Positions 1-6,933 of a DNA stretch of 38,522 bases are shown piece by piece. The DNA is from Leptolyngbya sp. (GTDB lineage Bacteria; Cyanobacteriota; Cyanobacteriia; Phormidesmidales; Phormidesmidaceae). The stretch covers positions 1 to 38,522 of the forward strand of contig QBLT01000014.1 in assembly GCA_003249105.1 (NCBI GenBank), given 5' to 3'. Below the pieces are notes generated by a model. That model was not told the origin of the DNA. It searched no databases and saw only the letters and a list, made by a program, of their open reading frames with translations. The translations under genes were made by a program, and so were the position numbers. The first letter of the stretch is position 1; each line of letters begins with the position of its first letter.

Positions 1-157
1 GGGGAAAGGCATGGGGGTTAGGGAGTGAAGTAGGTGGGTGGATGGGGTAGATGAGTGAGTGAAGTAGGTGGAAAGGGTCAGGGGGAAACAAGGTCAGAAA
101 ACATATAGGGGCGCTCACCCACTCACTCACCTACTCACCCACTTCTTCACTCCCGAC
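1..157. repeat. Low-complexity STRR-like repeat
   Basis: G-rich sequence on the left (units GAGTGA, GTAGGTGG) is mirrored by a C-rich stretch at 112-154 built from ACTCACC-like heptamers, giving an imperfect inverted repeat around a short AT-rich centre. The 15-mer GAGTGAAGTAGGTGG occurs twice, at 23-37 and 57-71. Short tandem heptamers of this kind are typical of filamentous cyanobacterial intergenic DNA. The C-rich arm runs into the last codons and stop of the symporter gene, so the extreme C-terminus of that protein is written by repeat sequence. Confidence 0.6.
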
Positions 158-1427
158 TTGCCACCAGCGCCGTCGCCGCCATCCCCGTATGCACAATCCC
201 CAGAGTGCGGAAGGGATCCATCAACGGGTCAATGGCAATAAATAAGACAAGCACTGCTTCTAAAGGAAGCTTGAGCGGATCTAGCACTAGTCCCAGCATG
301 GTCAGGGTGAGAATGCCTGTGACCCCTGACGTGGCCATACCCGCCAAGATAGAGCCCACAATTACTATGCCCAAACCGGCTAGGCCTAAATCGCGCTGGT
401 AGAGCTGCACCACAAACAACGTGGCAGAAGCAAAATATATTACTGAGCCAAAGCGGCATAGAGTAATCGCCAGTGGCGTTACCAGGTTGGTGGTTTGCGG
501 GTTGAATTTGAGGTGATCGCTGAGGCTAGTGATGGCGGCGGGCAGGCAGGCCAGGCTGCTAGAGGTGGCCAACGAGAGAATAGTGGGATCTTTAAGCGCC
601 AGCAGAGTGGGCCATAGCCCAACTCCCGATCGCCGCCAGATCACCAGGGTGCTGATCAGGTAGATCAGGGCAAAGGTGGCGATCGCCACCACCACAAAAT
701 CGACCATCGACAGCAGCACCTCAATCCCCACCTGAGATAGCTGGTAGGCCAGCAGGCTGCACAGGCCAAAGGGCAGCAGATAGGTCAACCCATAGATCAC
801 TTTGTTAAACGCCTGGTAGAGGCTGTCGAGGGTATCGAACAGGGCAGCGGTGGTCGAGGCTTTGACCAAGCCCAGCGAAACCCCAAAAATCATCGCAAAC
901 AGCAGCACCTTCAGGGTTTGGCCTTCGCTGAGGGCAGCAAAGATGTTGTCGGGCACCATGCTGTTGACCAGGGTGCTCACGTCGCTGCCAGAGGCTTCCG
1001 GCAGGGGGCCGCTCAAGGCCATTTCTAGATCGACGCCCGACTGGTTGACCAACACCCCCAGGGTTTGCAGAGTATCGGTGGTGAGGTTGCGACCAGGGCC
1101 AGCTAGGGTGGCGATCGCAGCGGCGATCGCGCTCACCCCCAGCAGACTCAACGGAAACACCACCACAATCCGCTGCACATACTGCCGGGCATCGTGGCTC
1201 TGCATCAGTCGCCCCAGGCTGTTAGTAATCGCAGCCAGCAAAATCGGCAGCACGCACATCTTCAGCAGCCCCAAATACAGGGTGCCAAAGGGCGCAATCC
1301 ACAGGGCCACCTGGGGTTGGGTGGTACCCAGAAATACGCCCAAGCCACCACTGATCAAAATTGCCCAGGGGCTGCGCAACCATTCAACAGAGACCCGGCG
1401 GGGAAGATAGGCTTTCAGAGGAACCAT
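147..1427 (-). CDS. Dicarboxylate/amino acid:cation symporter (DAACS family)
   Basis: The 426-residue polytopic membrane protein matches the glutamate/aspartate and C4-dicarboxylate:H+/Na+ symporter family (GltP/GltT/DctA-like). An early glycine-rich segment (GGLGVFLGTTQPQVALWIAP) is followed by repeated hydrophobic spans. A serine-rich re-entrant segment near residues 285-295 (LATSSSLACLPAA) corresponds to the family's HP1 loop, and the C-terminal half carries the expected VTGILTLTML and IDPLMDPFRTLGIV segments, where the aspartate and arginine of TM8 bind substrate. Full length for the family. It is the last gene of a minus-strand cassette, 15 bp after the binding protein and downstream of the racemase, so glutamate or aspartate is the likely cargo. 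The start ATG has no strong Shine-Dalgarno and probably depends on coupling. Substrate is inferred. Confidence 0.9.
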   Translation of the reverse strand: MVPLKAYLPRRVSVEWLRSPWAILISGGLGVFLGTTQPQVALWIAPFGTLYLGLLKMCVLPILLAAITNSLGRLMQSHDARQYVQRIVVVFPLSLLGVSAIAAAIATLAGPGRNLTTDTLQTLGVLVNQSGVDLEMALSGPLPEASGSDVSTLVNSMVPDNIFAALSEGQTLKVLLFAMIFGVSLGLVKASTTAALFDTLDSLYQAFNKVIYGLTYLLPFGLCSLLAYQLSQVGIEVLLSMVDFVVVAIATFALIYLISTLVIWRRSGVGLWPTLLALKDPTILSLATSSSLACLPAAITSLSDHLKFNPQTTNLVTPLAITLCRFGSVIYFASATLFVVQLYQRDLGLAGLGIVIVGSILAGMATSGVTGILTLTMLGLVLDPLKLPLEAVLVLFIAIDPLMDPFRTLGIVHTGMAATALVASRE

Positions 1428-1442
1428 GGGTGTCGTTAAAAA

Positions 1443-2462
1443 CTACGGTTGCAGCGGGCTTTGGGCAGCCCAGTAGGTGGCGTATTCATCCAGCACCGTA
1501 TCCACGGTGTATTGGGCTGTCAGAGTATCTAAGTACTGATCGACAAAGGCGAGCAGATGGGCACTGCTCCAGGGCAGCACCACGGCCAAAGCGTCTTGGG
1601 TATCGGTGAGGGCAATGGTTTGCAGCTGTAGCGCCGCATCGGGCCGGGTGCGCACCACCTTCTTCACTTCCAGCTCATCTCGATAGGCGGCCAGAATATC
1701 GCCCCGCACCACCGCCTCTACAACGTCTTCCCAGGTGGGATATTCCACGATGGCGGCTTGGGGAAACTTCTGCTTCAAAAATCCTACGTAGGATGACCCC
1801 TTAATCACCCCCACCTGGCCTCGCAGATCGCGAATGGTTTCGACTATCGATCGCCCCTGGGTTTGCTCCGCCATTTGCAGACGGTTCACTAGCAATCCCT
1901 GACGCATGCGCAGGTAGGGCTGCGAAAAGCGCACCCGTTGCGCCCGCTTGAGGGTACGGCTGATTTTAGAAATCGCCAGATCGGCCTTCCGACCATAGAC
2001 CGTATCCACCACCTGGTCAAAGGTTTGGGCCGAGCGGATAATGTCTAGACTCACCCCTAGCTGGTCGGCCAGGGCGCGGGCCAGTTGAATATCTAACCCA
2101 CTGAGCTGGGCCTCCGTCTGCATAAAAAACGGCGCGTTGTCTTGACCCAGCACCGCCACCGTCAGCTTGCCTCGCTCCACAATGCCTTGAATATCCGGCG
2201 GCATCGCGGGCAACGGCACTGGGGCAGCAACCGGTCGAGCCTGGGGAGATCCGGTGGTGCGCGTCGCGGTGGGAGTGGTGCTGGGAGATGCTTTGGGGGC
2301 CGCCTGGGCCGCATCGCTCCAGCCAAGGATTAAGCCTAAAACTATCGGCAGCACGAGGCCAAGTGCCAGGTGCCTGAAGCCCCCCAGGGCGATCGCCCGC
2401 CTAAATTCTGCCCACATCTTGGGGATAAAAGGATCCTGAATTGCCATCAGTGTCTGCGCCAT
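1443..2462 (-). CDS. Amino-acid-type periplasmic solute-binding protein (family 3)
   Basis: Type II periplasmic binding protein (SBP_bac_3), 339 residues. After about 30 cytoplasmic residues there is a hydrophobic signal segment ending near AAQAAP, then a Pro/Thr-rich linker (about residues 55-85) and a binding domain that starts at GIVERGKLTVAVLGQDNAPF. The family pattern SGLDIQLARALADQLGV, with an arginine- and aspartate-containing core (ADLAISKISRTLKRAQRVRFS), points to an amino acid ligand. The start ATG at 2462 is supported by AGGAGA placed ideally, overlapping the racemase stop codon; a second ATG five codons in is possible. No ABC permease or ATPase lies nearby; the next gene is a secondary symporter. 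It may be a receptor or scavenger rather than part of an ABC importer. Confidence 0.85.
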   Translation of the reverse strand: MAQTLMAIQDPFIPKMWAEFRRAIALGGFRHLALGLVLPIVLGLILGWSDAAQAAPKASPSTTPTATRTTGSPQARPVAAPVPLPAMPPDIQGIVERGKLTVAVLGQDNAPFFMQTEAQLSGLDIQLARALADQLGVSLDIIRSAQTFDQVVDTVYGRKADLAISKISRTLKRAQRVRFSQPYLRMRQGLLVNRLQMAEQTQGRSIVETIRDLRGQVGVIKGSSYVGFLKQKFPQAAIVEYPTWEDVVEAVVRGDILAAYRDELEVKKVVRTRPDAALQLQTIALTDTQDALAVVLPWSSAHLLAFVDQYLDTLTAQYTVDTVLDEYATYWAAQSPLQP

Positions 2463-2470
2463 GGTTTCTC

Positions 2471-3259
2471 CTAGGCAGCCTGCCGAAGCGGCAGAGACCG
2501 AACCCCCCAGGCTAGATCCAGCGTGATGTCAGCCACCACCTCTAGCGGATCGATCCAGGGCAACGGCAGCGATGGCATTTGGGCAAAAGCCACAGATAGT
2601 TCTGTGCAGCCCGCGATTACCGCCTCGGCCCCTTGGGTTTTAAGCCAGCTTGTCGCCTGCTCCAACACGGTCAATGCTTGGGTAGATACCTGAGTCCCTG
2701 TGGTCTTTATTCCCCAATCGGGGTGGTAGATCGACTGCATCACCAAATCTTGCCAGGGAGACTGCGGCTCAAAGCCCATAGGGGTAAGCCCTACCTGGCT
2801 CAAGCTGCGGTTGTACAGGCCGCACTGCACCGTGCCATCGGTGGCCAGCACACCAATCCGCTGCATCTTAGGGTGGGCCTGGCGAATGTAACTCGTGGTG
2901 CAGGCCATCAGGTGAATCCAGGGAATGCTGAGCTGAGCCTGCACCTGGTCGTAGACGCCGTGGGCCGTGTTACAGGTGACGATTAAAAAGGTGGCCCCGG
3001 CTCGCTCTAGCAGCTGGCCGTAGCGCACCAGATCCGGCACGCAGTCTGGCCCAATGCCCTGCAAGCTCGCCGTGCGGTTAGGAATTGTGGTGCCGTTGAC
3101 CAGCAGCCACACGGGATGATCTTGATCGCCAGTGGCCCCCCGGCTCACGTTGCGCTGAATGAGTCGCTGCTCAAACTGCACATGGGCCATGGGGCCTAGG
3201 CCGCCTAAAATTCCTGGCACCGCAATTTGTCGAGTTTGGGAGGGTAGCGGCGCAGTCAT
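2471..3259 (-). CDS. Aspartate/glutamate racemase family protein
   Basis: A 262-residue member of the cofactor-independent Asp/Glu/hydantoin racemase superfamily. The N-terminal GILGGLGPMA is the aspartate-racemase signature. The two catalytic cysteines sit in VTCNTAH (Cys96) and IAGCTEL (Cys218), both intact, so the protein should interconvert L and D forms by a two-base mechanism. It differs from the MurI encoded at 26746-27591, so this copy is probably not the peptidoglycan enzyme. It is the first gene of the minus-strand cassette, 8 bp from the binding protein, with a transporter after that. Together these suggest uptake and racemisation of an acidic amino acid. Whether the substrate is aspartate, glutamate or another amino acid cannot be read from sequence. 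Confidence 0.88.
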   Translation of the reverse strand: MTAPLPSQTRQIAVPGILGGLGPMAHVQFEQRLIQRNVSRGATGDQDHPVWLLVNGTTIPNRTASLQGIGPDCVPDLVRYGQLLERAGATFLIVTCNTAHGVYDQVQAQLSIPWIHLMACTTSYIRQAHPKMQRIGVLATDGTVQCGLYNRSLSQVGLTPMGFEPQSPWQDLVMQSIYHPDWGIKTTGTQVSTQALTVLEQATSWLKTQGAEAVIAGCTELSVAFAQMPSLPLPWIDPLEVVADITLDLAWGVRSLPLRQAA

Positions 3260-3466
3260 GGAGATCCTTTGCTAGCACAAACCAGCCCAGCCCAGAGTTG
3301 GAGTAGGGCAAGGAAACCGACCTATGGCTGTCGGCTAATGTCACAGCGATCGCTGGCCCTGGCACACAAGCTCTGCCTGAGATTGCCCAGAAACGTGAGA
3401 TGAATAGAAGCGATAAAGCCCAAAATTTAGTTATTTAGCCAAAAACCCTTAGATTTTGACCATCAG

Positions 3467-3492
3467 CTTAGAAAACAGGTCTGTTTTCTAAG
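3467..3492. promoter_or_regulatory. Perfect 12-bp-arm palindrome upstream of racemase cassette
   Basis: CTTAGAAAACAG and its exact reverse complement flank a 2-bp GT spacer. It lies between the histidine kinase terminator and the racemase start about 210 bp away. No T-run follows on either strand, so an operator or mRNA 5' hairpin is more likely than a terminator. Confidence 0.5.
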
Positions 3493-3510
3493 GGCAATTA
3501 CCCAAACATC

Positions 3511-3539
3511 AAAAAAGGGACCCTCTACAGAAGGTCCCT
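3511..3539 (-). terminator. Rho-independent terminator of the histidine kinase
   Basis: Read on the minus strand: AGGGACC, a short loop, then GGTCCCT followed by six T. It begins about 20 bp after the histidine kinase stop codon and separates that transcript from the racemase cassette. Confidence 0.85.
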
Positions 3540-3558
3540 AAGCGAGCAGTAACGCGGC

Positions 3559-5139
3559 CTACAGTGTTTTAGTCTCCAAGGGCAAAAATACCGTCAGCAC
3601 TTCGCCAGCCTGGGGACGATGCCGCACGATGAGTTTGCCGCCCAAGGCCTGAAACAAATTCTTGGTGGCGTTGAGATTAAGGCTGAGGCCCCCGGTTTCG
3701 GGCTGAAACATCAGTAACTGCCCCAAGGCCTTGAAGGGCGATGAGAAGGGATCATCCTTGGGCTGGTCATCACTGCCCGTGGGGGGCAGCGACTGAAACT
3801 GAAGCTTGAGCTGGTGCCCAGCCAGGGTGACGGCCAGCTCGATGTGGCTGTAAGGAGGCAAGCTGTGGGTAAAGCGGTCGATCAGCCCGGTCAGCACCTG
3901 GGTCAGCATAGCTGGGTCACTATTTACCATGGGCAGACAGGGGGGTACGTTCACCGTCAGGCTGAGGTTGCGGCGACTGGCCTGCTGCTGCCAGCGAGGA
4001 ATGGCATCGTCAAACAGCTGGTTGAGGGAAATCGCCGACAGGGGCGATCGCGGTCTGGCCGTCCGGTCGGTTTCTAGCTCTACAGCTCGAAAAATCAGGC
4101 TAAAGCGATCGATCTGCTGGGTGCATTCGCGATCGATCAGCCGCAGCCGCTTACCCACTTCATCGCTGATATCTTTGCGCTTGAGCAGCGATCGCGTCAG
4201 CGTGCGAATTGTCGTCAAGGGCGTACGAATTTCGTGGGCCATTGCCTTGAGCAGTTCAGTATCGGGGCTGCCCTCCTCAGCGGGCTCGGGGGTTGCCTCA
4301 GCAGCACTGCCGAATACAGATTTAAAGTGAGGGGGCGAGTCAGTCTGAAAGGCCGCCACAGTAGGGCGAGCGGGCAGGGCCAAGGCTGGCATAGCCACAG
4401 CCGATCCATGCCCCTCAGCCTCGACTGACCCAGGGGGTAGATGGCGCAGTTGGGCCATGAGCAAATGGCTGTAGCGAGTCACCAGGCGATAGTCGGGCTC
4501 AACAGGAGGAAACTGATCGATCAGGCGATCGAGGGCCTGCACCAGGGGAGGGCGGGTAGCCACAACGCGATCGCGCAAGCGATGCCAGCCCTGCTCCACC
4601 ACCTCAGGAGCAAAGGAAAACTGAAACTGGGGTAGACCGTGGGCATCGTAGCCCAACACCAACAGCAGGCTAATGCGCCGGGTCAGCAGCAGACAAAACC
4701 GTTCTCCCACGAGTGGGTCACTGCTGGTTAGGGGCACCATCTGCAAATCACAGGCGGGAGCGGCGGCCGTTCCCTTCCCCTGACCTGGCAGCAGAGGGCG
4801 GGTTACGGCCAGAATCTGCTCTAGCTGTTCGGGCACCAAAAGCCAGTGAGCCAGCCGCTGTCCCTTGAGGCGATCGGGCAGCACCGGAAACGGCCCCGAC
4901 AAGACCCCTCCCATCAGAGGCATCAGCCCTCCCGATGCTGTCTCCGCAGAGTCGGGAGGAAGTTCGATGAGCAGTCTGATCAAGGCTGTGAGACCGCCCA
5001 GCCACTCGTGCTCAGCCTGCATGTGGGCCTGAGGCACGCTGCTAGCAGCTCCAGGCTGCCAATGGGCCTCCTCCGGACAAAAGCCAGAGGGAGCCTGCTG
5101 CTCACTGAGCAATGGACTAAGGGGTAAAAACTGCTGCAC
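3559..5139 (-). CDS. Sensor-type histidine kinase with degenerate ATPase domain
   Basis: A soluble protein of about 526 residues. Residues 1-290 form an unrecognised N-terminal region without membrane spans or a clear PAS/GAF motif. An H-box MAHEIRTPLTTIRT (His about 302) then opens a normal HisKA dimerisation helix pair. The C-terminal ATP-binding half is eroded: the N-box position reads LTGLIDRFTHS without the usual Asn pair, no DxGxG G1 box is visible, and only a G2-like GGLSLNLNATKNL and the terminal GGKL-to-FLPL strand remain. Kinase activity is therefore doubtful; it could act as a phosphotransfer or signal-binding protein. Start: GTG at 5139 sits about 8 nt after AGGTGA; an in-frame TTG at 5142 is the alternative. 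No response regulator is adjacent. Confidence 0.8.
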   Translation of the reverse strand: MQQFLPLSPLLSEQQAPSGFCPEEAHWQPGAASSVPQAHMQAEHEWLGGLTALIRLLIELPPDSAETASGGLMPLMGGVLSGPFPVLPDRLKGQRLAHWLLVPEQLEQILAVTRPLLPGQGKGTAAAPACDLQMVPLTSSDPLVGERFCLLLTRRISLLLVLGYDAHGLPQFQFSFAPEVVEQGWHRLRDRVVATRPPLVQALDRLIDQFPPVEPDYRLVTRYSHLLMAQLRHLPPGSVEAEGHGSAVAMPALALPARPTVAAFQTDSPPHFKSVFGSAAEATPEPAEEGSPDTELLKAMAHEIRTPLTTIRTLTRSLLKRKDISDEVGKRLRLIDRECTQQIDRFSLIFRAVELETDRTARPRSPLSAISLNQLFDDAIPRWQQQASRRNLSLTVNVPPCLPMVNSDPAMLTQVLTGLIDRFTHSLPPYSHIELAVTLAGHQLKLQFQSLPPTGSDDQPKDDPFSSPFKALGQLLMFQPETGGLSLNLNATKNLFQALGGKLIVRHRPQAGEVLTVFLPLETKTL

Positions 5140-5290
5140 CAAGGCGTCACCTGTCTCTGCGATCGGCCAACTCCGGCACTTAAGCCACAGTCAGCAGGTT
5201 GCCCACTACAGACAACCCACCGTCTATTACGAGACTACGCCTTTAACCATGATTGAGCTATGGGTAGAACCGAACGGAAACCCGGCCAAT

Positions 5291-5647
5291 TTAGCCGAAC
5301 CAGCTCGACGGAATGGACTCAGCCTCAACCCGTTCAGCACTAGAGCGACGCTGCCCGGCCTCAGGCCGACCCAGCAAAGCCTCAATACCTTGGTGAATCA
5401 GCTGATTAATCTGATTGTGCTGCTCGGAAGAGTAGCAGTGCCCTGTCGGTGCCATGTCGCAGGCAGTACTGCTGTCCATGGTGACATAGACAACCGGCAG
5501 CCGAGCTAGAACGTAGGCCGTCAGTTTTTGCCGTAGCTCAGGAACTTCAAAAACCTGGCGATATTCGTAGAGCGGATAGGCCGCTAAAATAGCGTCAATC
5601 TTATCCGTTACAATCGGTAAAGTTAGGTTGACAATAGCTTGAGGCAT
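5291..5647 (-). CDS. ComFB-like (late competence) domain protein
   Basis: A small soluble protein of about 118 residues. The stretch QAIVNLTLPIVTDKIDAILA, then a spacer and ELRQKLTAYVLARLPVVYVT, resembles the ComFB fold, whose hallmark is a helix followed by ALNRLPPxYV near the C-terminus. In cyanobacteria ComFB proteins have been reported as cyclic-di-nucleotide receptors linked to natural competence and pili; that role is a family inference here. After the core there is CDMAPTGHC, a possible metal or redox cysteine pair, then a charged tail. Start: ATG at 5647 has GGAG 10 nt upstream; a GTG at 5704 would add 19 residues but has no ribosome site. It is a separate gene about 150 bp upstream of the kinase on the same strand. 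The match is from pattern memory only. Confidence 0.6.
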   Translation of the reverse strand: MPQAIVNLTLPIVTDKIDAILAAYPLYEYRQVFEVPELRQKLTAYVLARLPVVYVTMDSSTACDMAPTGHCYSSEQHNQINQLIHQGIEALLGRPEAGQRRSSAERVEAESIPSSWFG

Positions 5648-5704
5648 TTGAATTAAACTCCAGGAGTATTGGGCGGCAAGATCATGAGTAGGTACTTCAC
5701 TCAC

Positions 5705-6089
5705 AGATCGGGGATCAAGTTAAACAAGCCAAGAAAAGCCTATGAGCAAGACTAAAGAGCTAAAAAAACTGTTCACCAAATAGACCAGCTCAGCTTAGGG
5801 ATTGATTTGAAGCGACGGCTAGAGCCGGCCATAGAAAAGTTCTAAAGCTTTGAAGCGAAGCACCTCCCAGCTGACCTTAGATATTCCCTATATATGTGCG
5901 TCAATGACGATCCCCTTATCTAAGTTTTAGAAAAAAATCATTTTTCTCTTGCGAGCGATTATAAAAACTACGTAAACTGATTCGTTTCTCAACCGTTGTT
6001 GTTTCTAGTAGGAGTGTTATTCTCCTGGCTATTACGATGCGTATCTGTTGAGCGAATTTCGACCCAATCAACAAAGAATGTGGTAAGCG
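5705..6089. other. Divergent intergenic region
   Basis: This spacer separates the ComFB-like gene (minus) from the alpha/beta protein (plus) and must hold two divergent promoters. It is AT-rich. A hairpin-capable AGAAAAA...TTTTTCT lies at 5929-5947. A 62-codon minus-strand reading frame at 5916-6104 has no recognisable features and I do not consider it a gene. Confidence 0.4.
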
Positions 6090-6728
6090 GTGGCACTGCG
6101 GCAAATTGTTTTATTGATCTGTGGCGGCATACACCCGCCTAGCTACACCGGGCAGATTCTAGCTACGATCGCCAGCGATGAAGCCCTGAGCCAATATAGT
6201 CAGCTTGTCTATGCGCCCCGCTCCACGCTGGGCGTGCTTTCACCTTTTGCCCTGCGCCAAGCTCTTCAGACCAGAGCTGGGTTGAGCAGCGCATCAAGCT
6301 TTGCAACCCCTTTAAAATCGAATTTAGACAGCACCTCACCTGAAGAAGCACCGCCAGCACTCGTTATTTGGGCGTTTAGCGCCGGTTGTGTAGGAGCAGT
6401 GGCCCTGGCTACTCACTGGCACCGTTACCAAGGGCCAGTGCTGGCTCTCTTGATAGCAGACGGCTGGGGCGTGCCCCGCGACCCCAAGGTGCCAACCTAT
6501 CGGCTCAGCCACGATCGCACCACCCATAACACCTCTCGCTGGTTGGGAGCAGGAGATATCGATTTTTACGCCGATCCGGCCGTGCCGCACCTTCACCTGT
6601 GGCAGCAGCCTCAGTCGGTAGTGGGTTGGGCCATTGCGCCAGGGAAAACTAAGGAACGCCTGAGCGCTGCCGATTTTCTTTGCCTGCGATCGCGCCAGGC
6701 CATTGACCGCTACACCGCCGGTTCATAG
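6090..6728 (+). CDS. Conserved-type hypothetical protein, alpha/beta-hydrolase-like
   Basis: A 212-residue soluble protein that I cannot assign to a named family. It opens with a hydrophobic strand, IVLLICGGIHPP, followed by a region with lysine, serine and proline. Around residues 88-100 the segment VIWAFSAGCVGAVAL looks like a nucleophile elbow (A-x-S-x-G) preceding a helix. LLIADGWGVP could supply an acid, and histidines follow in the AVPHLHLW region. This suggests a small alpha/beta-hydrolase fold, but the catalytic triad is not proven. The start is a GTG with a weak ribosome site. The gene stands alone, about 200 bp before acetolactate synthase. Confidence 0.7.
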   Translation: MALRQIVLLICGGIHPPSYTGQILATIASDEALSQYSQLVYAPRSTLGVLSPFALRQALQTRAGLSSASSFATPLKSNLDSTSPEEAPPALVIWAFSAGCVGAVALATHWHRYQGPVLALLIADGWGVPRDPKVPTYRLSHDRTTHNTSRWLGAGDIDFYADPAVPHLHLWQQPQSVVGWAIAPGKTKERLSAADFLCLRSRQAIDRYTAGS

Positions 6729-6933
6729 CTGAATATCAACACCCCATAACCAGCGGCCTAAAGTAGTCCCTACGGCTACGATGACCCCGGCCTCTGCTGC
6801 TAATATGAGAGGAAATGTTCTTCATTTAACAGCATTTAGCACCACGATTCCTGTAAAGCAGCGGCGGTGAGCCTGTTCACTGCCCGTGTGGCCTGAGGGA
6901 GAAAATGTTCTGACTTTGTTTTCTTCTTAACTA

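Noticed and set aside
1..157. Possible CRISPR array
   Set aside because: Repeats are short, imperfect and continuous, with no spacers of uniform length and no cas genes.
850..1410. 186-codon plus-strand reading frame opposite the symporter
   Set aside because: Antisense shadow of a well-supported membrane transporter gene.
5916..6104. 62-codon minus-strand reading frame
   Set aside because: Lies in an AT-rich promoter region, overlaps the start of the plus-strand gene, and has no recognisable features.
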